Source of the DNA: an uncultured Bacteroides sp.
GTDB taxonomy: Bacteria; Bacteroidota; Bacteroidia; Bacteroidales; Bacteroidaceae
Length of the DNA: 64,000 nucleotides
Assembly (NCBI RefSeq): GCF_910585845.1
Contig: NZ_CAJUHF010000011.1
Span: 19,986 to 83,985, forward strand
Direction of reading: 5' to 3'
Shown: one piece after another, positions 8,225 through 15,726 of the stretch
How positions within the stretch are numbered: the first letter of the stretch is position 1
How the letters are laid out: each line of letters begins with the position of its first letter
Translations under genes and position numbers: made by a program
Notes under the pieces: generated by a model
What the model saw: the letters and a program-made list of their open reading frames with translations, nothing else
Databases searched by the model: none
Told to the model about the DNA's origin: nothing

Positions 8225-9634
8225 ATGGAAGAACATAATAAAAACATCAGCCGCAGAGATTTCCTGAAAATCGTAGGTATCAGCGCAGCCGCCACTACGG
8301 CAACTGCCACTCTCGTCGGCTGCAAGCAAAAAGACGGGGTGACTGCCGGAGGTAGTGCTTCCACTCCTGTGCCTATCGACAAGATGACCTATCGTACCTC
8401 TACCACGCAGAAAGACCGTGTCTCCCTGCTCGGCTATGGCTGTATGCGCTGGCCGACCATCCCTTCGACGGACGGAAAAGGAGACATCATCGACCAGGAT
8501 GCCGTGAACGAATTAGTGGACTACGCCATTGCCCACGGAGTGAATTATTTCGATACGTCTCCGGTTTATGTGCAGGGATGGTCGGAGAAGTCGACGGGCA
8601 TTGCACTGAAACGTCATCCTCGCGAGAAGCTTTTCATTGCTACCAAGCTCTCCAATTTCAGCAATTACAGCCGTGAAAACTCCATTGCCATGTACCGCAA
8701 GTCCTTCGAAGACCTACAGACGGACTATATCGATTATTATCTGCTCCATTCCATTGGCGGCGGCGGAACGGAAGCTTTCAAGGCGCGCTATATAAATAAT
8801 GGTATGATCGAGTTCCTGCTGAAAGAGCGGGAGGCAGGGCGCATCCGCAATCTGGGTTTCTCCTTCCACGGTTCGGTAGATACGTTCGATTATGCGCTTT
8901 CCCTTCACGACGAAGTGAAGTGGGATTTTGTGCAGATACAACTCAACTACGTCGACTGGAAACATGCTTCGAAACGTAATGTGAATGCGGAGTACTTGTA
9001 TGCAGAACTGGTGAAGCGTAACATTCCGGCAATCATCATGGAACCGTTGCTGGGAGGCCGCCTTTCCAACGTACCTACCCACATCATGACACGTCTGAAA
9101 CAACGTCGTCCCGAAGACAGTGTGGCATCATGGGCATTCCGTTTTGCCGGTTCTCCGGAGATGGTATTGACCGTGTTGAGCGGCATGACGTATATGGAGC
9201 ATTTGCAGGACAACATCCGTACCTACTCTCCGTTGGTTCCTCTGACCGAGGACGATAAGGAGTTCCTGGAAGAGACGGCACAACTGATACTGAAATATCC
9301 CACGGTGCCCTGCAATGACTGTAAATACTGTATGCCCTGTCCCTATGGCATCGACATTCCGGCGATACTTATACATTATAATAAATGCGTGAACGAAGGC
9401 AACGTGCCCAAGAGCCGTCAGGACGAAAACTATAGGCAGGCACGCCGTGCTTTCCTCATCGGATACGACCGGAGTGTGCCTCGTCTGCGTCAGGCAAGCC
9501 ATTGTATCGGTTGTAACCAATGTTCGTCCCACTGTCCGCAGAATATCAATATCCCCAAGGAGTTGCAACGCATTGATACCTTTGTGGAACAGCTGAAACA
9601 GGACGGGGAGTTGGAAAACTCTTCCCGTAAATAG
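8225..9634 (+). CDS. Aldo/keto-reductase-like Fe-S protein with Tat signal and lipobox
   Basis: The start is taken at the ATG at 8225; an in-frame ATG at 8210 is also possible. The N-terminus has a twin-arginine signal (ISRRDFLKIVGISAAA) ending in a lipobox-like LVGC, so the protein is probably exported folded and anchored as a lipoprotein. The body is an aldo/keto reductase barrel with Asp and Tyr in YFDTSPVYVQGWSEKS, a Lys in ATKLSN and a His in YLLHSIG matching the usual tetrad. The C-terminal part carries two 4Fe-4S motifs (CNDCKYCMPCPYG and CIGCNQCSSHCPQN). It most likely takes electrons from the NapHG-like protein encoded just upstream and reduces an unknown periplasmic compound. Cytoplasmic homologues lacking the signal are common, so the export signal is the notable part. 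Confidence 0.85.
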   Translation: MEEHNKNISRRDFLKIVGISAAATTATATLVGCKQKDGVTAGGSASTPVPIDKMTYRTSTTQKDRVSLLGYGCMRWPTIPSTDGKGDIIDQDAVNELVDYAIAHGVNYFDTSPVYVQGWSEKSTGIALKRHPREKLFIATKLSNFSNYSRENSIAMYRKSFEDLQTDYIDYYLLHSIGGGGTEAFKARYINNGMIEFLLKEREAGRIRNLGFSFHGSVDTFDYALSLHDEVKWDFVQIQLNYVDWKHASKRNVNAEYLYAELVKRNIPAIIMEPLLGGRLSNVPTHIMTRLKQRRPEDSVASWAFRFAGSPEMVLTVLSGMTYMEHLQDNIRTYSPLVPLTEDDKEFLEETAQLILKYPTVPCNDCKYCMPCPYGIDIPAILIHYNKCVNEGNVPKSRQDENYRQARRAFLIGYDRSVPRLRQASHCIGCNQCSSHCPQNINIPKELQRIDTFVEQLKQDGELENSSRK

Positions 9635-9657
9635 GGCTTCGCGCTTACTTCTGTAAC

Positions 9658-9709
9658 AAAAGCCGCTGATATCGTTGCCGGATGAGAGGCAAAGGTGTTA
9701 GCGGCTTTT
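9658..9709 (+). terminator. Probable terminator after the Fe-S pair
   Basis: AAAAGCCGCT at 9658-9667 pairs with AGCGGCTTTT at 9700-9709, a 10-bp stem with a long loop and a terminal T run. It lies 24 bases after the stop at 9634. The remaining sequence to rlmH (9710-9806) shows nothing else. Confidence 0.6.
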
Positions 9710-9806
9710 CTATTCCTAAGGGCCGATGATTGGAAAACCAGGCCGTTTTTTTTGGGGGGGTAGGGGCGGAGGATATCAATGTAGACGCACTGTCACCGCT
9801 GCGGGT

Positions 9807-10280
9807 TTACTCGTGATGATAAGGTCCTCCGCTGAGTATGTTCATTGCCCGATACAATTGCTCCACAAAGATAAGCCGCACCATCTGGTGCGAGAAGGTC
9901 ATCTTGGAGAGGGAGATCTTCTCGTGTGCCGCTTGATACACCTTGGGCGAGAAGCCATAGGGGCCTCCGATGACGAACACAAGCCGCTTGTTTACGGTAT
10001 TCATTTTGCGTTTCATATAGTCGGCAAACTCGATGGAACGCATCTCCTTTCCCCCTTCGTCCAGCAACACGATGACGTCGCCCGGCTGGAAGGCTTTACA
10101 TATCAGTTCGCCTTCTTTCTCTTTCTGCACCTCCATCGAGAGACTTTTGGTATTTTTCAGTTCCGTTATGACTTCCATCTCAAAAGTCAGGTAGCGTTTC
10201 GTGCGTTGCACATAGTCGTTGATGGCAGTGATAAAATGCTGTTCTACGGTTCTTCCTACTACGAGTAAGGTTGTTTTCAT
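9807..10280 (-). CDS. rlmH: 23S rRNA (pseudouridine1915-N3)-methyltransferase RlmH
   Basis: A 157-residue SPOUT methyltransferase of the RlmH family, which methylates pseudouridine 1915 in helix 69 of 23S rRNA. It has the typical start MKTTLLVVGRT, the FVIGGPYGF knot motif and the C-terminal SLSKMTFSHQMVRLIFVEQLYRA region. The ATG at 10280 is chosen over the longer frame from 10307. A -7-like element (TAATTTTG on the minus strand, 10305-10312) lies between them and would place transcription start inside the longer version. Transcription is divergent from the DUF4783-nadC pair. Confidence 0.95.
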   Translation of the reverse strand: MKTTLLVVGRTVEQHFITAINDYVQRTKRYLTFEMEVITELKNTKSLSMEVQKEKEGELICKAFQPGDVIVLLDEGGKEMRSIEFADYMKRKMNTVNKRLVFVIGGPYGFSPKVYQAAHEKISLSKMTFSHQMVRLIFVEQLYRAMNILSGGPYHHE

Positions 10281-10320
10281 GCTGTTTTGGTTATGATTTG
10301 CGCACAAAATTAGTACTTTA

Positions 10321-10352
10321 TTGTTGTATTTTATAATAAATGCTTACCTTTG
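10321..10352 (+). promoter_or_regulatory. Promoter of the DUF4783-nadC operon
   Basis: TTG at 10321-10323 in the -33 position and TACCTTTG at 10345-10352 as the -7 box fit the Bacteroides consensus with about 20 bases between them. The leader to the ATG at 10531 is about 170 bases and holds no evident gene or riboswitch that I can name. Confidence 0.65.
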
Positions 10353-10530
10353 CGTATATATTTAGTTAACAAGAGGAAGATTTGGCAGGCAGAAGAGCGG
10401 CTTTTTGTTCCTGTATGAAAAGGGAAAACTCCTATATAAATAAGGAAAAGCGCCTGCTCCGAAAAGGAGAAAACTCCGTCCGTACGCCATATATCCGACT
10501 TCTTGCTAACTCAAACAAATACTTGTGATT

Positions 10531-10923
10531 ATGAAAAAACGAGTAGTTTTATTGTTTGCCAGTCTCGTCTTGGGCATATCCTCGCTTTGGGCACAGGATA
10601 CGCCTGTAGGGGTGATTGTGGCTTTCAAGAAAGGAAACTCTCAGGAGTTGAACAGGTATCTGGCGGACAAGGTGGATCTGATCATACAGAATCGTCCCAC
10701 CAATGCCGACAAACAGACAGCTGAAAGAACGATGTCGTCCTTCTTTGCGGACAACAAGGTCAGCTGTTTTGACGTGAACCATCAGGGAAAACGTGATGAA
10801 TCCAGTTTCATCATCGGTACATTGGGGACCAAGAACGGAAACTTTCGGGTGAATTGTTTCTTTAGAAAAGTGCAGAACAAATATGTCATACATCAAATAA
10901 GAATAGAAAAGACAAATGAATAA
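10531..10923 (+). CDS. DUF4783 family exported protein
   Basis: A 130-residue exported protein. The start is taken at ATG 10531 (MKKRVVLLFASLVLGISSLWAQ); a GTG six bases upstream is in frame but less likely. A cleavable signal peptide ends at the Ala-Gln of LWAQ. The mature part (GVIVAFKKGNSQELNRYLADKVDL, then SFIIGTLGTKNGNFRVNCFF) matches the NTF2-like DUF4783 family of Bacteroidales. The family has no assigned function that I know of. The gene overlaps nadC by 8 bases, so the two are co-translated in one operon; a functional link to NAD synthesis does not follow. Confidence 0.8.
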   Translation: MKKRVVLLFASLVLGISSLWAQDTPVGVIVAFKKGNSQELNRYLADKVDLIIQNRPTNADKQTAERTMSSFFADNKVSCFDVNHQGKRDESSFIIGTLGTKNGNFRVNCFFRKVQNKYVIHQIRIEKTNE

Positions 10924-11764
10924 AGAAAAAGAACTGATTGACAGTTTGATCGATTTGGCATTCGCCGAAGACATTGGCGATGGCGACCATACCACCCTGT
11001 CGTGCATTCCCGCCACGGCGATGGGGAAATCCAGACTTCTGATTAAGGAAGCGGGCATACTGGCAGGCATCGAAGTGGCAAAGGAAGTCTTCCGCCGTTT
11101 CGACCCCGACATGAAAGTGGAAGTGTTCATCAACGACGGCGCCGAAGTGAAGCCGGGCGATGTGGCTATGGTGGTGGAAGGCAAGGTGCAGTCTCTGTTG
11201 CAGACGGAACGCCTGATGCTGAACATCATGCAGCGCATGAGCGGCATTGCCACCATGACGCACAAGTATGCCGAACGCCTGAAAGGCACGAATACCCGTG
11301 TGCTCGACACCCGCAAGACCACTCCGGGCATGCGTATGCTCGAAAAGATGGCAGTGAAGATAGGCGGCGGCGTGAACCACCGTATCGGACTCTTCGACAT
11401 GATCCTGCTGAAAGACAACCACGTCGACTTTGCCGGAGGCATCGACAAAGCCATCAACCGTGCCAAGGAGTATTGCAAGGAGAAAGGCAAGGACCTGAAG
11501 ATCGAAATCGAAGTGCGTAACTTCGACGAATTGCAGCAAGTGCTCGATTTGGGCGGTGTGGACCGTATCATGTTCGACAACTTCACGCCTGAGATGACGA
11601 AGAAGGCCGTCGAGATGGTAGGCGGACGCTACGAGACCGAATCTTCCGGCGGCATCACCTTCGACACGTTGCGCGACTATGCCGAGTGTGGTGTGGACTT
11701 CATCTCGGTGGGCGCCCTCACTCACTCCGTGAAAGGATTGGACATGAGTTTCAAGGCATGCTAA
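10916..11764 (+). CDS. nadC: Nicotinate-nucleotide pyrophosphorylase (carboxylating)
   Basis: A 282-residue quinolinate phosphoribosyltransferase, which turns quinolinate and PRPP into nicotinate mononucleotide in de novo NAD synthesis. Seen in sequence: an N-terminal alpha/beta sandwich with EDIGDGDHTT, then the barrel with LMLNIMQRMSGIAT, RVLDTRKTTPGMR, GGGVNHRIGLFDMILLKDNH and a phosphate-binding C-terminus with ESSGGIT and VDFISVGALTHS. Length and motif order are normal. It overlaps the preceding DUF4783 gene by 8 bases. nadA and nadB are not in the window. Confidence 0.97.
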   Translation: MNKEKELIDSLIDLAFAEDIGDGDHTTLSCIPATAMGKSRLLIKEAGILAGIEVAKEVFRRFDPDMKVEVFINDGAEVKPGDVAMVVEGKVQSLLQTERLMLNIMQRMSGIATMTHKYAERLKGTNTRVLDTRKTTPGMRMLEKMAVKIGGGVNHRIGLFDMILLKDNHVDFAGGIDKAINRAKEYCKEKGKDLKIEIEVRNFDELQQVLDLGGVDRIMFDNFTPEMTKKAVEMVGGRYETESSGGITFDTLRDYAECGVDFISVGALTHSVKGLDMSFKAC

Positions 11765-11825
11765 AGGAAAGGGCATAATCCGGAAAAATGAGGGCATGTT
11801 ATAATGCCCGAATTGTGAACTATTT

Positions 11826-11861
11826 ATCCCTGCTACAGTTGTCTGTGGTAGGGATATTTTT
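11826..11861 (+). terminator. Terminator after nadC
   Basis: Bases 11826-11838 pair with 11843-11855 through a nearly perfect 13-bp stem with a 4-base loop, followed by a T run at 11857-11861. A smaller GGGCAT/ATGCCC hairpin lies just upstream of it. Confidence 0.75.
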
Positions 11862-11939
11862 CATGAAAAGAGCGTTTTGATACACTCCTTTCTTTTGTAT
11901 GCGCCCTCATTCTTTCGTACGCCCGACTTCTTTTTTTCA

Positions 11940-12145
11940 CCTCTTCGTGAACCGGAAAAAAACGTCCTGTTGTGAACCGAATCATTTTGTTCCGTGAATT
12001 GAATCATTTTTGTCCCGTGAGCCGAATCATTTCATCTCATGAGCCGAAAAAAATGGTTTCACGAGCCGAAAAAATCTATCTCGTGGGACGAATAAATCCG
12101 TCTCGTGAGCCGAAAAAATCCGTCTCGTAGGACGAAAACGTTATT
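11940..12145. repeat. Degenerate tandem repeat, unit about 25-30 bp, before the sigma factor gene
   Basis: Seven or so imperfect copies of a unit like TCTCGTGAGCCGAAAAAATC follow one another (for example near 12016, 12039, 12060, 12080, 12105 and 12122), with GAACCG/GAGCCG/GGACGA as the conserved core. The same unit family recurs at 24125-24245. Spacers are not distinct and units drift, so this is not a CRISPR array. The gap 11862-12251 holds no other gene that I can see. Confidence 0.75.
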
Positions 12146-12251
12146 CTTTAACTTCTTTTTAGAAATAATCTTGCAGCATTCTCCGTGAAACTGCGTCTAA
12201 CAGACAGATGACGCGAAGCGGCGTCCGTTTTTTAAAAAAAAAGCACTGACA

Positions 12252-12803
12252 TTGGAAAATGAGATAGAACTGGTAGAGGGTTGCCGGGCAGGGAAAGATT
12301 CCGCCCGTAAGGAATTGTACACCCTTTACGCCAAGCAGATGCTTGCGGTATGCTACCGCTATACGGGCGATATCGACGCGGCACACGACGTATTGCACGA
12401 TGGGTTTATCAAGCTCTTCACCCATTTCACGTTCCGTGGCGAATGCGCACTTGCCACATGGGTGACGCGAGTGATGGTGACGCAGGCGATAGACTACCTG
12501 AGGAGGCAGAAGCGCATCAGCCAGTTGGTGACCAACGAAGCGCAACTGCCCGACCTCCCCGACGAAGCAAGCACTGTCGAGGCGGGAAGCTGCCTCTCCG
12601 AGGAGCAGTTGATGGCATTCGTTGCCGAGTTGCCCGATGGTTGCCGCACCGTTTTCAACTTGTACGTCTTCGAGGAGAAATCGCACAAGGAGATCGCGGA
12701 AATGCTTGGAATCAAGGAACATTCGTCCACCTCGCAGCTGCATCGTGCCAAGAACCTGTTAGCAAAAAGAATTAAAGAATATACAGCGTATGAAAGGAAA
12801 TGA
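12252..12803 (+). CDS. ECF-type RNA polymerase sigma factor
   Basis: A 183-residue extracytoplasmic-function sigma factor. Region 2 covers about residues 20-90 (YRYTGDIDAAHDVLHDGFIKLF, ATWVTRVMVTQAIDYLRR). Region 4 covers about 120-175 (LPDGCRTVFNLYVFEEKSHKEIAEMLGI, SQLHRAKNLL). The frame upstream of Glu2 offers TTG at 12252 as the best start; no in-frame ATG exists before the middle of region 2. The next gene overlaps its 3' end by 14 bases and encodes a protein with the topology expected for its membrane-bound regulator. The four genes 12252-15583 look like one operon. The target regulon is unknown. Confidence 0.9.
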   Translation: MENEIELVEGCRAGKDSARKELYTLYAKQMLAVCYRYTGDIDAAHDVLHDGFIKLFTHFTFRGECALATWVTRVMVTQAIDYLRRQKRISQLVTNEAQLPDLPDEASTVEAGSCLSEEQLMAFVAELPDGCRTVFNLYVFEEKSHKEIAEMLGIKEHSSTSQLHRAKNLLAKRIKEYTAYERK

Positions 12804-14061
12804 TGAAATAACGGCTCAAGCCGAAATAACCGGTTTGTTCCGCAGCCGCCTCTCGGGTGTAGAGATGACGGTGCGGGACGGATTCTGGGAAGAGCTGCAA
12901 GCCGGACTTCCGAAAGCCGGAACCGATCGCTCCACTCCCGCTGCCGTGTCCGGAGCGATCGACAGTTCGTTCGGGACTACCGACTGCCTGTCCGAGACTG
13001 CTGACTGTCTGTCCGAGACTGCCGACTGTCTGTCCGGAGCTGCTGACGGCTTGTCCGGACAAAGGCGAAAAGGCATTCTGCTCGTTCCACGGTTCCACCG
13101 TGTGGCGGCAGCCGCTTCCGTCATCATGGTGCTGGGAGCCGCTTCTGCCGCATTCTGGTATTTCTCTCCGAAGGATGAGATACAAGAGGCGTTTACGAAG
13201 GTAGCTACCTTGACACCGGAAGGCAACATGAACGGAGATGTGGTGCAGGAGAATTTCCCTTCGATTCATAACACCGTTCCGGCGGTGCCTGATCCCGGAC
13301 AGAAACACCCCGGACCGGCATCGTCCGCCGTGGCGTTTGCTCAAGATGAAGAAGAGAACGAATCCCTGTCCGTCACCGTTTCCATCACCATCCGTCAGCA
13401 CCTCTACGGCAATCATCCGCAACGGGGAAACGGCATGTATGGGCAGAACGCCTCAAGTCGTGAAGGAAACGGATATTATGCAGCAGCGGATACGGAGAAT
13501 ACGACCGGCACTACAGCCTCCAACTCCTGCTCTTCGCATGCGGAGAAAACAGCCGTGTCCGGTGCTGATGCGGTAGGCAGAAGGCGGAACTGGGCTTTCA
13601 AGGCAGGAGTAGGCACTTCGTTGCCGAAATCCGGTTTCGGAATGCCCCTCACGGCAAACCTCTCGGCAGAACGCCGCCTGAACCGGCATTTCTCTCTTGA
13701 GGCAGGATTGCAGTACAACCGTCTGGAGGGTGAAGGAGAGCGCGTCTTGCACACACTGGCGGTTCCCGTCAAACTGAATGCGATGCTGGCAAGCGCATCC
13801 AAAGTCGATCTCTATGCCACGCTGGGCGGAGCAGTCGAGAAGTGCCTGTCCGGAGCCGAAGACAACTGTTTCGGAGCGGAACCCCTACAGTTGTCCGCTA
13901 TGGCAGGCTTGGGCGTCCGCTATAAGCTGAACGACCGGATAGCCCTGTTTGCCGAGCCTTCGGTATCCCATCATTTTGATACGGACTCCCGGACAAGGAC
14001 ATTGCGCACGGAACGTCCGACGAACTTGAATCTGCTTTGCGGTGTCCGCATGGTCTATTAA
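12790..14061 (+). CDS. Membrane-spanning regulator with C-terminal beta-barrel domain (putative anti-sigma factor)
   Basis: A 423-residue protein with three parts: an N-terminal cytoplasmic segment (1-103), one transmembrane helix (about 104-125, VAAAASVIMVLGAASAAFWYF), and a long low-complexity periplasmic linker. The linker is followed by a C-terminal outer-membrane-barrel-like domain (about 255-423) that ends in GVRMVY, like a barrel closing strand. The short N-terminal domain and overlap with the ECF sigma gene suggest an anti-sigma role. The barrel suggests one chain that reaches from cytoplasm to outer membrane. Residues 65-90 carry a 7-residue tandem repeat (DCLSETA and variants). I do not know a named family for the whole chain. 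Confidence 0.65.
   Translation: MKGNDEITAQAEITGLFRSRLSGVEMTVRDGFWEELQAGLPKAGTDRSTPAAVSGAIDSSFGTTDCLSETADCLSETADCLSGAADGLSGQRRKGILLVPRFHRVAAAASVIMVLGAASAAFWYFSPKDEIQEAFTKVATLTPEGNMNGDVVQENFPSIHNTVPAVPDPGQKHPGPASSAVAFAQDEEENESLSVTVSITIRQHLYGNHPQRGNGMYGQNASSREGNGYYAAADTENTTGTTASNSCSSHAEKTAVSGADAVGRRRNWAFKAGVGTSLPKSGFGMPLTANLSAERRLNRHFSLEAGLQYNRLEGEGERVLHTLAVPVKLNAMLASASKVDLYATLGGAVEKCLSGAEDNCFGAEPLQLSAMAGLGVRYKLNDRIALFAEPSVSHHFDTDSRTRTLRTERPTNLNLLCGVRMVY
12982..13060 (+). repeat. In-frame 21-bp tandem repeat in the putative anti-sigma gene
   Basis: Almost four units encode DCLSETA, DCLSETA, DCLSGAA and DGLSG at residues 65-90, before the transmembrane helix. The 21-bp unit keeps the reading frame. 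Confidence 0.85.
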
Positions 14062-14080
14062 CCTTAGAAACGATACAGAA

Positions 14081-14770
14081 ATGAAATCTCTATCTCTTCA
14101 TTGTATATTATTTAATCGTACTATATTAGATTCCGGCATGCGAATCAAGTTCGACTTATGCCGATATCGTTCATGTCGTTCATATCATTCATGTCGTTCA
14201 TATCATTCGTGCAGTTCATATCATTCACGTTGTTCACGCCATTCATGTTGTGCTGTTGTGCTGGCATTGCTGCTCAGCCTGTGCTTCTCCTTGGTGTCCT
14301 GCATGGACGAGACGTTCGACCCCAATAATCCGGATGTCGACCTGTTTGTAAAACAGCTGAAGGAAGGCACCTATTCGCCGGAAAATGCAGACGGGCTGAA
14401 CACTGTGCCCCATTTTACCGTTAATGACATAGAAGGCTTGCTGAAGTATGCCGAAGACCTGACGGTGATTCCCTCTTTTCCGTTGGCTCCGGTCTCTTAT
14501 TCGGCAGGAGGCAAGCTCCGCTTGGGAGAGTGTATCTTGTGGACGGTGGAAACCGTCCGTCTGGGGCAGAATGCCTCGATGGGATGCAAGATGGTGCATG
14601 TCGATGCGGAAAACTACGAAGGTATCTATTTCCTGTCCGATGACGAAGTGCAGGATGCCGCCGCCCGTTACCGCCGTTGGTGGGAGAACCGAAAGTATCC
14701 CCGCACGATGTGGACCATAGACCCCTGTTACGATGAACCGCTTTGCGGAAGCGGATATATGTGGTGGTAA
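14081..14770 (+). CDS. Lipoprotein, DUF4943-like
   Basis: A lipoprotein with a hydrophobic stretch (VVLALLLSLCFSLVSC) ending in a lipobox Cys, then a mature part starting MDETFDPNNPDVDLFVKQL. The mature part resembles a Bacteroides family I place, without certainty, in DUF4943. In-frame ATGs exist at 14081 and 14138. With either, the signal peptide would carry an unusually long N-region made of a Ser/Cys/His/Tyr-rich repeat, encoded by an 18-bp DNA tandem repeat at 14162-14249. Either translation starts within or after this repeat by an unusual codon, or the signal peptide tolerates it. The gene lies in the ECF sigma operon, 19 bases after the barrel gene, and may be a surface partner of that regulator. 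Confidence 0.65.
   Translation: MKSLSLHCILFNRTILDSGMRIKFDLCRYRSCRSYHSCRSYHSCSSYHSRCSRHSCCAVVLALLLSLCFSLVSCMDETFDPNNPDVDLFVKQLKEGTYSPENADGLNTVPHFTVNDIEGLLKYAEDLTVIPSFPLAPVSYSAGGKLRLGECILWTVETVRLGQNASMGCKMVHVDAENYEGIYFLSDDEVQDAAARYRRWWENRKYPRTMWTIDPCYDEPLCGSGYMWW
14162..14249 (+). repeat. 18-bp tandem repeat at the start of the lipoprotein gene
   Basis: About five degenerate copies of TTCATATCATTCATGTCG lie directly before the signal-peptide hydrophobic core. In the lipoprotein frame they encode RSYHSC-like hexapeptides. Confidence 0.85.
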
Positions 14771-14900
14771 GACAGTGAGACTGTAAATCCGTAAAACTGT
14801 AAAACTGTAAAACTGTAGATCCGTAAGACTGTAAATTCATGAGACAGTAAATCCGTAAGACGGTAAGTCGATAAGTCAACAAGAGAGTAAGAAAACAAGT
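14771..14900 (+). repeat. Intergenic tandem repeat of GTAAAACT-like units
   Basis: The gap between the lipoprotein and the next exported protein consists almost entirely of degenerate repeats such as CTGTAAATCCGTAAAACTG, with nested units of about 9 and 18 bases. Confidence 0.8.
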
Positions 14901-14902
14901 TA

Positions 14903-15583
14903 ATGAGAACATACAGCACTATAATCGGACTGCTTTTTGCAGCAGTCCTTCCTCTTTGCGCCCAAGACTGGACCCCTCAGGACTCTTTGCGGCTACGTCG
15001 CCTGCTGGACGGAGAGGGGGAACTGAAACTGAACCCGAAGGCGCTGAAAGAGCTGGAGCAGGAACCGTATATGGGCAAACTGCGGATGTCGGAGGAGAAG
15101 CAGTGGATGGACTTCAACACGACGCTGCCCGAAATACCCGAAGTGCCGAAGAAGAAAGTCGTCCTGACGCTGCGCCCCTATAACGCGCGTACGAAGTATA
15201 ACTGGGACCCGGTGTATCAGAAGAAAATCAATATAGATAAGAATACGTGGCGTGGCAATCCTTTCCATGAACTGGTCACACGCAAGACCTATACCAACTG
15301 GGCAAAGCGCCCTCTGGATAAAGGAATGCGCAAGAGCCTGGAGGAAATAGAAGCTACCGGTTTGCGCTATCGCGTGACGGAGCGGGCGAATAATATGGCG
15401 GTAGGCAGTTGGCAGAGCGCCGGCGGTGGAGCCGGCATAGGTGGTCTGGACCTGATGACGCCTTTCACCAAAGAGTTTTGGGACTTCAAGGGACGCAAAC
15501 GCAGGGCGCGTACGCTCGAAGTGCTGCGGGAGTATGGCGACTCCATTACAGTACAGATGCAGAGAACATCCCAAGGCGAATGA
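14903..15583 (+). CDS. Exported protein, DUF4858-like
   Basis: A 226-residue exported protein. The signal peptide is MRTYSTIIGLLFAAVLPLCA, with cleavage before Gln-Asp-Trp. The mature protein is rich in charged residues (LRLRRLLDGEGELKLNPKAL, RPYNARTKYNWDPVYQKK) and has a Gly-rich stretch (SAGGGAGIGGLDLMTPFTKE). It fits a Bacteroidales-only family that I associate with DUF4858. No catalytic motif is evident. It is the last gene of the sigma factor operon, with no clear terminator before the next promoter at 15692. Position suggests an envelope function under the same sigma factor. Confidence 0.6.
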   Translation: MRTYSTIIGLLFAAVLPLCAQDWTPQDSLRLRRLLDGEGELKLNPKALKELEQEPYMGKLRMSEEKQWMDFNTTLPEIPEVPKKKVVLTLRPYNARTKYNWDPVYQKKINIDKNTWRGNPFHELVTRKTYTNWAKRPLDKGMRKSLEEIEATGLRYRVTERANNMAVGSWQSAGGGAGIGGLDLMTPFTKEFWDFKGRKRRARTLEVLREYGDSITVQMQRTSQGE

Positions 15584-15691
15584 TGCTTTTTATCAGGAAA
15601 GAGTTTCTCTCTTTCCCTCCTCCCCATGAAAAAGCCATGCCTTCGGCATAAAAAAGGAACAAGTTCATTTTATTCTGCTCGCGGTTTATGC

Positions 15692-15699
15692 TATCTTTG
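15692..15699 (+). promoter_or_regulatory. -7 box for the M23 peptidase gene
   Basis: TATCTTTG is a perfect match to TAnnTTTG, 28 bases before the ATG at 15727. It lies inside the longer possible reading frame from 15688, so it argues for the 15727 start. The -33 region is only a poor match. Confidence 0.55.
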
Positions 15700-15726
15700 C
15701 CTGCGTTAAAACAAAGATTACACCTG

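Noticed and set aside
11940..12145. Possible CRISPR array
   Set aside because: Units are imperfect, spacers are not unique sequences of equal length, and no cas genes are present.
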